DNA of 64,000 bases from Calcarisporiella thermophila CBS 279.70. Its lineage: Eukaryota; Calcarisporiellomycota. The position numbers and the translations under genes are program-made. Shown here in pieces: positions 23,864 to 35,812 of the stretch; positions within the stretch are counted from its first letter, which is position 1; every line of letters starts with the position of its first letter. Below the pieces are notes generated by a model. That model searched no databases. It saw nothing but the letters and a program-made list of their open reading frames with translations, and had not been told where the DNA came from. Location of the stretch: contig NW_027192198.1 in NCBI RefSeq assembly GCF_041956535.1, positions 628,714 to 692,713 on the forward strand, given 5' to 3'.

Positions 23864-24850
23864 TGTAATTGGAGTGTAGCGAGAAGTGTAAATGGATCCC
23901 CCCGAGAAGATGGGCGGAGGCGGGGAATTCGGGGAAGGCTAATGCGGGACGGGTAGCAAGGGCCAGGTTGTGAATTGGTAAACTGGGTTGTGTCTGATGA
24001 GAATTCTCGTTGATGCCCGGGGGAATAAGTCACAGGAGGGAGCCGCTGGGGATGCTAAGAAGAAAAGCAGGGGGGAGGAAGAGGGAAGGGCTCGGCCAGG
24101 TATATGTAGTAAAGAAATGTAATTCAAAAAAAAAAGAAAGTATGCTGCAAGCGCAAGGTTGTCCACGCCGGAACAATGACTGGTGTCCAGTACTCTGGGG
24201 CGGGTGCAATAAAATTTGACTTTTACATATAGGTTTTAAATTGCTAATAAGTGCTCTTATGGATAATATCTAATTGCGTTACGTTGATCTCGCAGCGTTT
24301 CCGAATTCTCATCTTCTGAAATGTTCTTTTCCAATTACTATTGTAAGATGAAACATTGCCATTCTAATTTCGATTGAAACCGAGAGGAGAGGAAAAACCG
24401 TTCGCGTTGGGTATTTCTGAATGATACTTGTTGCCAATTATTCTGACATCATTTTTCTTTGTGCGTTACACACTGCAAAGAGAGTAATTCAATATGTGGT
24501 ATCGTATGGGCCTTAGTGGCCTAGTAAGCATGCCCATTGTCTAAAAAATTCCATTCTGATTCAATTGATGGACCGGAATGCTAGGCAATGATACAACAAT
24601 CTTGCCCGGCCTGGTCGGAGAGAGAATCAGTCTCGGTTCAGGTTTCCGACCCTTTCGATTGATTCGGTTTTTATTTTCCCTTCAGCCAAGCTTTGTTATT
24701 TATCACTTGAAATATTGAAAACGTTTTACTCCCAAGCTTCTCGAAAATATACATATTATCCCGTTACAGCCTTCTAATTCCGTTAAACTTTTATTTCGTT
24801 ATCTTAAGCTACGTCGCTCTTGATTTTGTCATCCATTCTTTTGTTTTATT
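23864..24850. other. Divergent promoter region between cyclin and bZIP genes
   Basis: Nearly 1 kb separates two divergent start codons. It contains GC-rich sequence near the cyclin and AT/pyrimidine-rich sequence near the bZIP start. No coding frame or recognised RNA gene. Confidence 0.45.
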
Positions 24851-26210
24851 ATGGCCACGCTCTTTCCATTCAGTGATTACACTGAAATTAGTAATACCTC
24901 CGCCACTTTACAAACTTCCTCTCAGAAAAAGAGGCCTGGCCGTAAACCCAACCCCAACTCTGCCGAACTTCGAAAGGCCCAAAATCGTGCAGCGCAGAGG
25001 GCTTTCCGCGAACGCCGTGAACGCCATCTTAAGGAACTTGAAGAGCAGCTGCAGAAACTGAGAGAGAGCGATGACCAGAGCAGCGTCAAGATCCGTTGCC
25101 TCAAAGCTATGGTCGACAACCTAGAGACAGAAAATCTGCTATTACGGCAGATTTCGCTGGGATTCATGCACATTATGAAGACAAACGAGATGCCATTGGA
25201 GAAACTGGATGAAAGCTTTGGCCAGCTATTTGGCGCTGGGGAAATGAAGCCATCGGAGTTTTTGCATTCGCTAGAGCTAACGGACGACTATCTACCAAAG
25301 GAATGTGGGTCCAGGGCTACGGCCGAAATGGATTCGGAGGTGGCGCGCAGTCTCTTCAACGGAGATGGCTTTTTGCCCCAGCTTATCCCTCCGAAAACCG
25401 AATATAACATGGACGTGGAGACAACTCCCATCACGCCCAACCTGCCGCTTGATTCCTCGCCACCTGGCGGTCTCTTCAATATGAATCAATTGCTTCCTCC
25501 CCTCTCGCTCGGATCTCCTGTCACCTCCAATGATGGCAGCGGAGACAACTCCTCACCAGAGCGCGACGTATGCGAACGAAATATGGTCGGAAGGTGTAAG
25601 TACCATTCCGGCAAACGCCTCTACGATCCCAACATCAACATGAATACGGTGGAAGCGGCCGCCATCATCGCAATGCGACTACGGAGCGGTACCGATATTC
25701 CGGAAACAGGAAAGCCTACCTATCTGCAAAAAACAGTACCACACGATGAGCGCATCGATATGGTGCCCTGCCCCCGCATGCGGTGAGTATTCTACTGCAC
25801 TCTGCTTGATCTCTCTATCCCCCGCGTTCTTTTCTTTCTCATTGACACGGAGTTCTGCGTAACTATGTTGGATCTAGGGACAAGCTAATCATGTTTGCTG
25901 GAAACTATGACATCGAGCATTTCTTTTCCGAGCTGATGAACACGGCAGTGTGCCACGGGGATCCACTGGTGCCCCAGTCTTGGGAAATTAGCGAGGGATT
26001 CTATGAAAAGTTCCCCTTCTTGCTCTGCCTCGACTGTCCAGACTCACTTCGTCGCATGATGAAGATTAAGATCAAGCGCGATCAAAAAACCCGCTTATTC
26101 GAGTCGCTCAGGGGACATCATCAAGGTGAGAAGGCGGGCCGCATTTTTGGGGTTGGACGTTTGAGATCGGCTGACATATTCTCTGTTGATTAGGTCCCCC
26201 TAGACACTAG
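24851..26210 (+). CDS. bZIP transcription factor (Yap/AP-1-like basic region)
   Basis: Three exons, 24851-25782, 25878-26125 and 26194-26210, give 398 residues. Residues ~35-60 hold the basic region RKAQNRAAQRAFRERRERHL with the NxxAQxxFR pattern typical of the Yap/Pap1 group. It is followed by a leucine zipper of about four heptads. The middle is Pro/Ser-rich. The C-terminal block (LIMFAGNYDIEHFFSEL, PLVPQSWEISEGFYEKFPFLL) matches the conserved tail seen in many fungal bZIPs of the DUF3425 type. No Cys-rich redox domains like those of Yap1 are seen, so oxidative-stress sensing should not be assumed. The last coding exon is only 17 nt; without that splice the protein would end at 26193 with an unrelated tail. 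Confidence 0.85.
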
Positions 26211-27518
26211 CAGTGCTTTGAAACACCTCTAGCTAGACACCATGAATTATTTCCAATTGACCGATTGTTTTTTTTTTCGACATAGCTATAGCCACCATTG
26301 ATTGTATATTGGTATTATTTATACTACCCCTCATATTTCTTATTTGTCAAACGCATTTTTGTCATATACTTCTTTTAAATTGTAATTCTCAGTGTTTGGA
26401 GGGCTACGCCTGTTAATGAAACTCAACTTAGCCTTTAACTAGGATGGCAGCAAAACATCCATCTGTTGGCGTCCCAAGCAGTTTTCCACGAACCCTCCTG
26501 TGGACTGGGGGGTTTCTCTCGCCCTGTTCATACGAATAGATTCCTATTTTGAGCTGTAGCCGACATCTTGTCACACCACTTGCTTCTATTTCACTTTTTG
26601 AGTTTCCTTATGGACCATTAACTCTTTATTTACCATGGTCTATTTCAAGAATGATCAATGGGCAAAGATAAAAAGTACTCGATTCTGCTGAAGAGATGGG
26701 TCATAATTTGGAAATTATTAGAATGGAACTATCCATTAAGTTGCATTGCTTTTGTGGCCGATCCCATTCGGTCAATAAGAAAACGAGACGGAAGTGATGA
26801 ACCTATTTTCTCTCGTCTCTCGAATTCACATAATACAAAACCTGCTAGAGTAGAGCGATACTCATTCTCGGCCGATGTCAGCACCTTTGCGATCCATGAT
26901 ATCTCATGATGCTCGATTCAATTCAAGTAAAAATCATAAGTTTATGACGATGCGACACATAAATTGCCGGAGTAGTTTTTTTTTATAAAAACCGGCCCTC
27001 TTAATAAGGGCTCTTATGGAAGGCCCAAGGGCTTTTAAGCTTAAAAATGTTAATACGAAAAGGATGTGCTACCAATTCCAATGTCACAAACTGTGTAAGT
27101 GTTACCGTCCTAGAATGCGAGCAATAGTGGCTTTGGTTATAGATGGAAAAAGCTGCCAATTTTTTATTTTTTCTCTTGCTTTTTTTTTTTAAAGCGTTCG
27201 AGTCACTCGAATATCACTGAGCAGAGGAAGAGCGAGCGATCCCCCTCGAAGCAGATTAACACCCTTGGGAACAAGTTCGTGATTGACAAGGTAAAATGGC
27301 GGTGGAGAGTGATTGTTCGACTCTCGATATTCTTGTGCGACTTTCCTTTGGGTTGTCCTCCCTTCCCCCCCTCCCCCCCTTTCCCCTTAAGCAAATGCGA
27401 TTTTCTCATGTTGAGGCGGCCATTAAACCAGCATGGAGCTCTTTTTCACGCCCATTAATCACACTCTCCCTCTTTTCACCCTACGATTTCTAGATTCTCC
27501 CCGGCCCACTATAATTTC
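26211..27518. other. Long intergenic/promoter region upstream of the NDT80-like gene
   Basis: 1.3 kb of AT-rich sequence with T runs near 26268 and 27179. A short hairpin-like segment near 26978-27036 has an inverted match between GGCCCTCTTAATAAGGG and CTTATGGAAGGCCC. No coding region supported; long upstream regions are common for fungal regulators. Confidence 0.4.
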
Positions 27519-29340
27519 ATGACGGAACGCTCGGAGATTAACCATCCTGTTTCCACTCCTCAGCCGCCATCCCCGCATTCCCGAAACGTGTACACTCCAT
27601 CGTTCCAGTACACACGCCCCACCAACGCGCCCCTGATGGACAGAAAAGATCTGCTCCCCTCCGTTTCATCCCTTTCTCCGTCCATTCCTGCGATGTATCA
27701 GCATCAGCAGACGATTGCTCAGCATTTTGGGCTGCCTCCCATTAAGACTAAAATGGAGGAGAGCGGTGTATATGATGGGTAGGAGTGTGCTGTATTTAGT
27801 GATTCCATAGAATGTATGCTCATGTGTGTGTAACTCCATCGACTGAAGATATGGGGCTTCGCTCCCCGGGGGACAACGTGTAGGCGTTTCATCGCCGGTC
27901 TCCAATCCCGAGCAGGAGAATAGCGTCCCCTTCACCCATAGCTTCACTCCCCGTTCGAATGTCCAATATCATGCGCATCCGACGCAGCACCCTGCGCCCT
28001 ATCCCCCGCAGCCCCTGCAGTTCCGCCGCAATCAGCGCGCCGTGGAACAGCATCAAAGCCCTACCCCCGAGATGGCCCCATTTTTCTACCCCACGAAGCA
28101 GTTTTGCACCCTCTACTCCATGGACCGCACGAACGAGCTGCGAGTCACCGTGCATGCCAAAACCGACAAGGGCTTCTTCATCGCCGAGAACGACTGGACC
28201 TGCTATCGCCGCAACTATTTCCACGTGAGCTGCGCGTTTAATGTGCAAGGGGTGCAGCGCGAGGTGCTGGAGGACGCGGTGGTCCCGTGCATGGTGGAGG
28301 CATCGCCGGGTCAGTTGCGCGTGGTCTCGTGTTTTCTGCTCGGCATCAATGCTCGCGTGTCCAACAGCGAGAGACGCGTGGAGCTTGTGCAGCACACGCC
28401 AAAACGCGACAAAGGGCCCCAGACGACTCCCGTGCCCAAACCGGTCCTTGCCGGGGGAGACCCGAACTCAAACTCACTCGTGTCGGGCCCTCGAGCCAAT
28501 GTAGCCTGCTTTGAGCGGCTCCAATTCAAGACCGCGACGGCCAACAATGGGAAGCGTCGTGCAGCACAGCAGTACTATGTGCTACTTGTGGAGCTATGGG
28601 GGGTGTGTAGCGAGTCCGGCGAGCAAATCAAGGTTGCGGCGGCGCAGTCGGCCCCAATCGTGGTGCGTGGGCGGAGTCCTGGCCATTACGCGGACTCCAA
28701 TGCAAACGCCGGTGGAAAAGACGGCGAGTTGAAGCAGCAGCTTGACCAGAAAGGAACGGTGTATGCCATCCCCGGGCACATGGTCACCGGTGGCGACTAC
28801 TATGTGCAAGGACCAGGCGGGGATGGAAAAGCGGCGCCCGCCACCGCGAGAATAGGAAATGTAGCAACAATGACATCGGCAGAATACCCATCGCATGCAG
28901 GAGGAGGTGTTTATGTGGGATACCTACCGCCGCCGCCGCCGCCGTTTCACTCCCCCTCAAACTATGTCTATCAGGGGGGAGCGCCGCCGAATTTTGCGCC
29001 CTCCGGTGCCGACCCATTGCCGCCATCGCAGCAGCCGCCCCCACCGCAGCCTCATCGAAATGCGCCGCCCTCCTACCCTTCCCAAAGACAGCCGCAGCCA
29101 CAGAGCAACAGTGACGGGTCCTCCACTCCCTCCTCCCCCTCCTCCCCTGAACAACGGCATCCCTATTTGAACGGCCAGCGGAATGAGGCAAAACAGGAGA
29201 ATGGCGCATACCCTTTACCCCCATTCTCCGCGTCCCAATACACAGAAGGTAGGATGATCTCTGGCCCGGGTGAGACAGAATATCAAGAGAACCACGGTTC
29301 GCTTGCAGATAGAATAGCCGCGCAGAAATCAGCCTCCTAG
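27519..29340 (+). CDS. NDT80/PhoG-family transcription factor
   Basis: Two exons, 27519-27778 and 27849-29340, give 583 residues. The N-terminal ~160 residues are Pro/Gln/Ser-rich. The Ig-like NDT80 DNA-binding domain follows: FFYPTKQFCTLYSMD, LRVTVHAKTDKGFFIAENDWTCYRRNYFHVSC, VVSCFLLGINARVS, then RLQFKTATANNGKRRAAQQYYVLLVELWG and PIVVRGRSPGHY, the hallmark end. The C-terminal ~170 residues carry poly-Pro runs and are probably disordered. Fungal relatives (Ndt80, XprG, VIB-1) control meiosis, starvation responses or cell death. Which one applies here is not decidable. Confidence 0.9.
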
Positions 29341-30440
29341 TAGTCAATAGTAATAGTAATAATGTTTTTTTTTCTCAACACCAATTTATTTTTTTACTTT
29401 AGAATAATTCTTTTTTTATTCCTTCATCTCTATAAGGTCTGAACTCTTGTTTTACTTTTCTTCTCTTTGCTTTCCTCTTCTCTCTCTCTCTCCCCCCCCC
29501 CCCCCGATTGGCATGTTTTTATTCTATGATGCATCCTGTTTTTTCTTTCTCTCTCTCTCGCTTTCTCCCCCTCTATATATATTGCTTCACTTCCCCATGT
29601 ATGATCATCCATATTCTATCATCTTTTTTATTCTCGATAGGACACCAAAGATAATCTTCTTTACTTTTTCTATTTTTTTTTTCTTTTGTTATTTAAATAC
29701 GATACTGGCGATCCACTGATTGGAATAGCTCTTCTTTCACTCGTCTTTATATCCGCTTTGAATGGAATCCGCTTTCTCCTGCAATCATAAGGTGAACGAA
29801 TAAAACATAAGCCCCGCCCTCTTTCGTGCAAAGACTGGTCTCTCCCCCTTGCCAGCCGGCAGTGCCCCTCCCCTCTCCTCCGGAGGACGCGGCTCTGTCC
29901 GGCGCTGCCCCGGCTAACGGCTGTGTTATTGAGCGCGCATGATGGCCTCTGCCATAAACCCTGCGTCTGGAACGCTCGCGATAGGCCGCAACGTCGTCGC
30001 AATGACATGCTTTCGGCTGGGGGCTGAAGAGCAGTTGATTGGCGAGATCAGAGTAAGGTTTTGAAAGCAATGCCGGCCTGTGCATTCTCGGGAGATGAAA
30101 AGTCGGTCACGCCCTAAAACCGGCCGGCGGCCAAGGCCACGGCAGAAAACATAGCCTTCGTATGGCAATGGCCCGAATCAAACCCCCACGGCTTGCTGGA
30201 GGCCGCGCCCCATTGGGTGCGATCTCAATCAAGGGCCTCCGACGCGCCAAACAGCTCTAAGCACAAACGAAAAATATCTCCGCCCAGAATATTAAAAACA
30301 GAGGGGCTTCTATTCTTGGTAAAATCGCGATTAGTTTATATGGGCCTGGCCGTCGCCTCGGCCACCTCCCCTTAAGCTCTCCGAGTTTCAGCTGAAAGTA
30401 TTATGAAATCCTCCCCCCCCTCTGCTCCTCGGCATCATCC
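29341..30440. other. Intergenic: pyrimidine-rich 3' flank, then GC-rich segment
   Basis: The first ~350 bases are extremely T/C-rich, including a run of 14 C at about 29492-29505. From about 29750 to 30250 base composition shifts to GC-rich, with short open frames but no recognisable product. The last part is the 5' flank of the first GMC oxidoreductase. Confidence 0.45.
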
Positions 30441-32742
30441 ATGTTTCCGGATTACAAATGCTCCAAGTCTGCCCATCCCTACTCTGTCCCTGATAAGGCT
30501 TCCTCCATGTTCTACCGTGGCTTATCTCACATCCTGTTGCCGCCTCTTCCTTCATACCCCATCCGCAAGAAGCCGGGCTCCATCGCCAATGCGAAATACG
30601 ACTATATCATTATTGGAGGTAAGGAGATGGTTGTCTCTGCGGGCTTTGCCACTTGAATCTCATCGAATGTCCCATGGATCCTTCAAGGGGGAACCGCAGG
30701 CTGTTTGCTCGCCAATAGACTTAGCGCCGACCCTCAGGTGCGGGTCCTTGTGCTCGAAGCCGGGCAATTGGACATGAAACAGGCATTTAGTCGCGCACCG
30801 TCCGCATACGAAAGGCTGTGGGGCACCGACGTACGTATTATCTGTGATTTCTGTCATCTTCCAAATATCCGCCACTAATCATGTATGATCATGGAAAGCA
30901 GTATGACTGGAACATCCTCACGTCTCCTCAAGAGAAGCTGAAAACCCGAAAGATAACTTGGCCAAGGGGCAAAATGCTGGGGGGATGCAGGTGCTTTCCG
31001 CCTGTTTTTTAATTATTGAATTTCATTTTCCGCTAATGTATTCATCCCGCTGCACTTGTATATCAATAGCTCCCTAAACGCTATGGTCTGTACCCGTAAT
31101 GCCGCCGCAGACTATGATGAGTGGGAGGCACTCGGTAACCCTGGGTGGTCCTACAAGGACATGTTCCCGTATTTCAAGAAAATCGAGACCTTCCATACCC
31201 CACCGAACTGTCGTTTTCCGATCGACCCGAATGCCCACGGCGACCACGGCGATCTCAACATTTCCTATGGTGAATACACGAGTCCAATATCCTATGAATT
31301 TATCGACGCATGTGTCCGCGAGGGATTCGGACCCATCATCGATTTGAACAACTCTGAGGGAAAGGTGCTCGGGACAGGGAGGGTGCAGGTGAGTGCGCAT
31401 TCTTGCATCGCATTGATTTCAGGGCCACCTTCCCTACTCCTCACTCATCCACGATGTCCATATCCTAGGCTTTCCTTCATAAAGGCGAGCGAGTGTCGGC
31501 CTCGTCAGCCTTCATTCCTCCGGAGCTGATACGTGCACGGAAAAACAATTTATATGTCACGATCGGGTGCCATGTGACGAGAATCCTGTTTGAAGAGAGG
31601 GACGGAGAGCCGCCACGGGCGGTTGGAGTAGAATTCAAAAGAAAACCAAAGGGTGCGTTTTCCTTATTTACTTTTACTTTTCCTGCGCTCTGGCACCCTC
31701 TTCTTTCCTCTATGTTCCCCTCACAATTCTATCTCTGCATCACCATGCTAACCGCGATCATCCTCCCTTTTTAGGCCCCATTTACAAAGTGTTTGCAACG
31801 AGCGAGGTCATCCTAAGCGCCGGCACCATCCACTCCCCACACATCCTTCTCCTTAGCGGTATCGGCGACGAAGCGCATCTTCGCGAACACGGAATTCGCC
31901 CCGTCGTTCATCTGCCGGGCGTTGGGCGCAACCTACTCGATCACTTGTCATGCAGTCTGAACTATATCCCCAGGAAAGGGATGTCGATACACTCCTTCTT
32001 TCTTAACCCCATCCCGCACGTGTTGGAGTGGATGAGACACCGGACCGGGCTCGTCACCTCCAATCTCACTGAGGCCTCTGCCTTCTGGCGGGTGGAGCTC
32101 CCCCCCAGCTCCACCGCCGGCGACAGCAAGCACTACGAGGGGCCCAATGTGGAGACACTGGGCATCATCGGGCAACTGGGCTGCAACTCCCCGAACCTCA
32201 ACATGAAAAAGCGATTCCTCGACTTCTACACCAGGGACTACTACTCCATCTGTGTCATCCTCCTCAAGCCAAACTCGGTCGGCCGCATCACACTGGCCTC
32301 CGCCGACCCATTCGATATGCCCGTGGTGAATCCAAACTACTTGGAGGACGAGCGCGACCGGAAGATCTTGGTCGAGGCGGTGCGGCGGAGTATGCGTGTG
32401 GGGGAGGATCTGAAGCGCTCGGGTATGATCCTGCGGGACTACTGTGTTCCCCAGACGAAGCCCAACGAGTCCGAGGAAGAGGCCATAAGAAGGCACATTG
32501 AGCTGCAGTCCGACACGATGTTCCATCCGACTTCGACTTGCAAAATGGGCCCCGACACGGACCCCATGGCGGTGGTGGATGGGGAGCTGCGTTTGCGCGG
32601 GGTAAAGGGATTGAGGGTGGTCGACTGCAGCGTGTTCCCCTCGGTACCGGCCGGCCATACCAGCTATCCGGTCATGGCCGTTGCGGAGCGGGCGAGTGAA
32701 TTCATCCTCAAAGCTAGGCGGGCGAGTCAGCCGGAAGGCTGA
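30441..32742 (+). CDS. GMC-family FAD oxidoreductase, copy 1
   Basis: Six exons: 30441-30618, 30688-30830, 30902-30990, 31070-31388, 31469-31652, 31775-32742, giving 626 residues. The ADP-binding motif IIGGGTAGCLLANRL is split by intron 1. Next come VLEAG, WNILTSPQE, WPRGKMLGGCSSLN and the second GMC signature [17 protein letters not shown]. The catalytic region is [49 protein letters not shown], with the active-site His of HPTST and the His of GHT. The substrate could be a choline-like, alcohol or aryl-alcohol compound and cannot be assigned. FAD-linked oxidation would release H2O2 if it is an oxidase. The N-terminal ~50 residues lack a clear signal peptide. It lies in tandem with copy 2. 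Confidence 0.9.
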
Positions 32743-33256
32743 GTGAGTCGCAGCGGCTCCCTCCCCCCTCCCCCCCATCCCACCCTGGATAGCTGTGGTG
32801 TTTAAGCGCTGTATTAGCTTGGTTCTCCTTTCGGCAACTTTGTATATCTTCACCGCACCTTAGTTTGGTTACTATTAATTTTGTTCCATCTAAATCCAGT
32901 TTCTTCATCTTGTCGAGAGTTGGCCGTATTTAAAATGAACAGGGTCTTTTTTGCTAACCAATAAACCCAGATTGGATTGGAGGACCTTTGCCAGGCCTTC
33001 CATCTATAGCAGGGATGGTCACAAGACATTTCTGGCGAGCATCCGCGGAGGGTAGAAAATTAAGCTCACAATCCCGTGAAAAAAATAGAGAGCCGTGGGG
33101 GGAATGATCGCGGGAAGCGAGTGCGGCCAGAAATTATAGACTCGAACACCCTATTTAATAAAATTTTTCCCAAGTAACGTTTGCTGCATTTCTGCTCTGT
33201 TCTCGCCTCGCTGTTATTGTATCTGCTTATCTCGCTGATTCAGCCCTACCAATCCC
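32743..33256. other. Spacer between tandem GMC genes
   Basis: About 0.5 kb between the two tandem oxidoreductase genes, with a C-rich run near 32762-32778 and a T-rich tract downstream. It presumably carries the terminator of copy 1 and the promoter of copy 2. No gene seen. Confidence 0.4.
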
Positions 33257-35563
33257 ATGTCTTCCCTTCAGATTCAACGTGTCTTCTCCCAGAGGCTGCA
33301 TACGATCCTGCTTGCCAGCTTCCTTGTGGTGGTCATTTTGCGGCGCCGGGCGCGCCAAAAATTTCTGAATCCATACCCCCGCATCAGCTATGTCCGCAAT
33401 ATTATCATGAACATCTTCTCGCGTTTGCTGCTCTCCCGCATGGACACCATCACCTATCCTATCCACATCAGCCCGAAAACCTTTGGCAATGACAGATACG
33501 ACTACATTATCATTGGAGGTAACATGACACATTGACATTCTCCGGAATAATGGGTGGTAGACTCATCCCATTCTGATCGAACAGGCGGAACCGCTGGTTG
33601 CGTTCTCGCAAACAGGCTCAGTGTCGATCCGCGTGTAAAAGTGCTCGTGCTGGAAGCAGGCCCAAGCGATCACAATGTTGCATTCAGTCGCATGCCGGTT
33701 TCCATGGAAAGAATGTGGGGCACCACCGTGAGTTGAGAAATTTTCCCACCCTCTCTATTACCCTTATCCAGAATGCTAACGCTCATTGGGGATTTTTCAG
33801 GTTGACTGGAACATCCTGACAACCCCACAACCTCAGCTGGACAATCGCAAGATGGTCTGGCCAAGAGGAAAATTACTTGGAGGCTCAAGGTGAGCTCTAA
33901 TCCAACCAGCCCCATGCCCCTTTCTTCCGATTCATCTCGAATGTTTGTGCTTTTAATCTTTTGTTAGTTCGATCAATGCCATGGTTTGTACCCGCTGCGC
34001 AGCCGCTGACTATGACGAGTGGGAGACACTGGGCAACCCGGGCTGGTCCTTCAAAGATTTATATCCTTATTTCAAACGAATAGAGACGATACACCCTTCA
34101 AGAAACAAGGCTTTTCCGCTTGACGTGAAGGCGCACGGTACCGACGGCGAGGTGGATGTCACCTACCCCACCTATACCGGCGTCTTGACCTATGACTTTA
34201 TCGATTCGTGCAAGCGAGAAAATCTCGGGCCCATTATTGACTTCAACAATTCCGAGGGAAATTTGATAGGAGCAGGACGATTCCAGGTGAGTGTGCAGCC
34301 ATCCCCTCGGACGGCCTCATTCAGTGCGGCGAGCTGAACCTGTCGTCTCTTGAAATTTCCGTAGGCTTTACTCTATAATGGGGAGCGCGTGTCCTCTTCG
34401 TCGGCCTTCATCTCTCCGCAAGTGCTAAGGGAACGGCCCAATTTGACCGTGGCCATTGGGGCCCATGTGACCCGCATTTTGTTCGACGAGCAAGGCGGCG
34501 AGCAGCCGCGAGCAATTGGGGTTGAATTCAAAAAGCACGTTAACGGTGGGTTGTGTTCCAAGAGCTTCGCAAATGCCTTTGGCAATGCTGACCGTCGTTT
34601 CATTTCCGATCCTCTTTAGGAAAAGTACACAAAGTCTATGCGAATCGCGAGGTTATATTAAGCGCTGGCGCTATCCATTCTCCACACATCCTCCTCCTCA
34701 GCGGCATCGGGGAAGAGTCGCACCTTCGCCAGCATGGCATCCGCCCCGTCGCCAATCTACCCGGGGTTGGGAAGAACCTGTTGGACCACCTCCTATGCTC
34801 CCTCAACTATGTTACGCAGAAAGGCAACTCCATCCACACCTTCTTCCCCAATGTGGTGTCCGAGCTGAAAAAGTGGTCGCGGCATAGGTCGGGGATGGCA
34901 ACCTCCCACGTAGCCGAGGCGGCCGCCTTTTGGAAGCATGATCTGCCCAATGAACCCGGAAATAGTGCCTACAGCGGGCCGAACTTGGAGGCCATTGCCA
35001 TCAACGCGCTTCTGGGCTGCAATTCGCCCATTAAGCAGACGACGACCGGAATAGCAGACTTCTACACCCGTGATTTCTTCTCGCTTTGTGGGATCTTGTT
35101 GAAGCCGTACTCGTCTGGGAGTGTCTCGCTTGCATCTGCGAACCCATTCGATATGCCCGTGGTGGATGCAAACTACCTCTCTGACCCTCGCGACTGGGAG
35201 CTCATGATCGAGGTTGTCCGAAAATGCAAGCGGATAGGGGATGACATGAGGCTTTCGGGTCGGATATTGTACGACTACTGCGTCCCACGCATCGAGCAAG
35301 GGGAGACCGAGGAAGAGGCACTGCGAAGGCACATCCGATTGCAATCACAAACCGTCTTCCATCCCACGTCCACTTGCAAGATGGGACCCGATTCCGACCC
35401 GATGGCAGTCGTGGATGCAGAGCTGCGGGTACGCGGGGTCAGAGGATTACGCGTGGTCGACTGTAGTGTGTTCCCAACGATTCCCGCCGGGCACACATGT
35501 GTGCCCGCCATGGCGGTGGCAGAGCGAGCCAGTGACATTATTCTCGGGGCGAGCCGAGCCTAG
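33257..35563 (+). CDS. GMC-family FAD oxidoreductase, copy 2, with N-terminal membrane anchor
   Basis: Six exons: 33257-33518, 33585-33727, 33801-33889, 33968-34286, 34365-34545, 34620-35563, giving 645 residues. All five introns interrupt the same codons in the same phase as in copy 1, so this is a tandem duplicate. Residues ~14-30 ([18 protein letters not shown]) form a likely signal anchor absent from copy 1. The FAD motif [56 protein letters not shown] and PAGHTCVP are all present. It is probably membrane-attached and enzymatically active. The substrate is unknown. Confidence 0.9.
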
Positions 35564-35812
35564 TCTACTGTTAACTTGTATCATCATGTTGTTTCTATAT
35601 TTCAATTAGCCTTAGCTAGGAGCGATCATCTTTCTGTATTGAAGAGAACTGAAATGTCTTCACTAATAAACGTCTAACGCGTGTTGTGTTAGGGCTCCGC
35701 AAATTAACCAGCCCGTGGTGGCAAAGTTGCATAAACCGATCACCATAAAAAAATAGTCCGCCCATTTTTCCCTCTCCTGAGGAATTTTTATTTTCCTAAC
35801 CCATTTTGCCAC

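Noticed and set aside
24590-24680. tRNA-like or structured RNA candidate
   Set aside because: I looked for A- and B-box patterns and cloverleaf pairing in the spacers and found none convincing; no rRNA or CRISPR signatures were seen anywhere either.
28784-29347. 187-codon ORF antisense to the NDT80 gene, and other frames in the GC-rich Pro-rich region
   Set aside because: GC-rich codons leave all frames open; the + frame has the DNA-binding domain.
29670-30168. Minus-strand ORFs in the GC-rich spacer before the first GMC gene
   Set aside because: Three overlapping frames, none with family resemblance; no coherent gene model.
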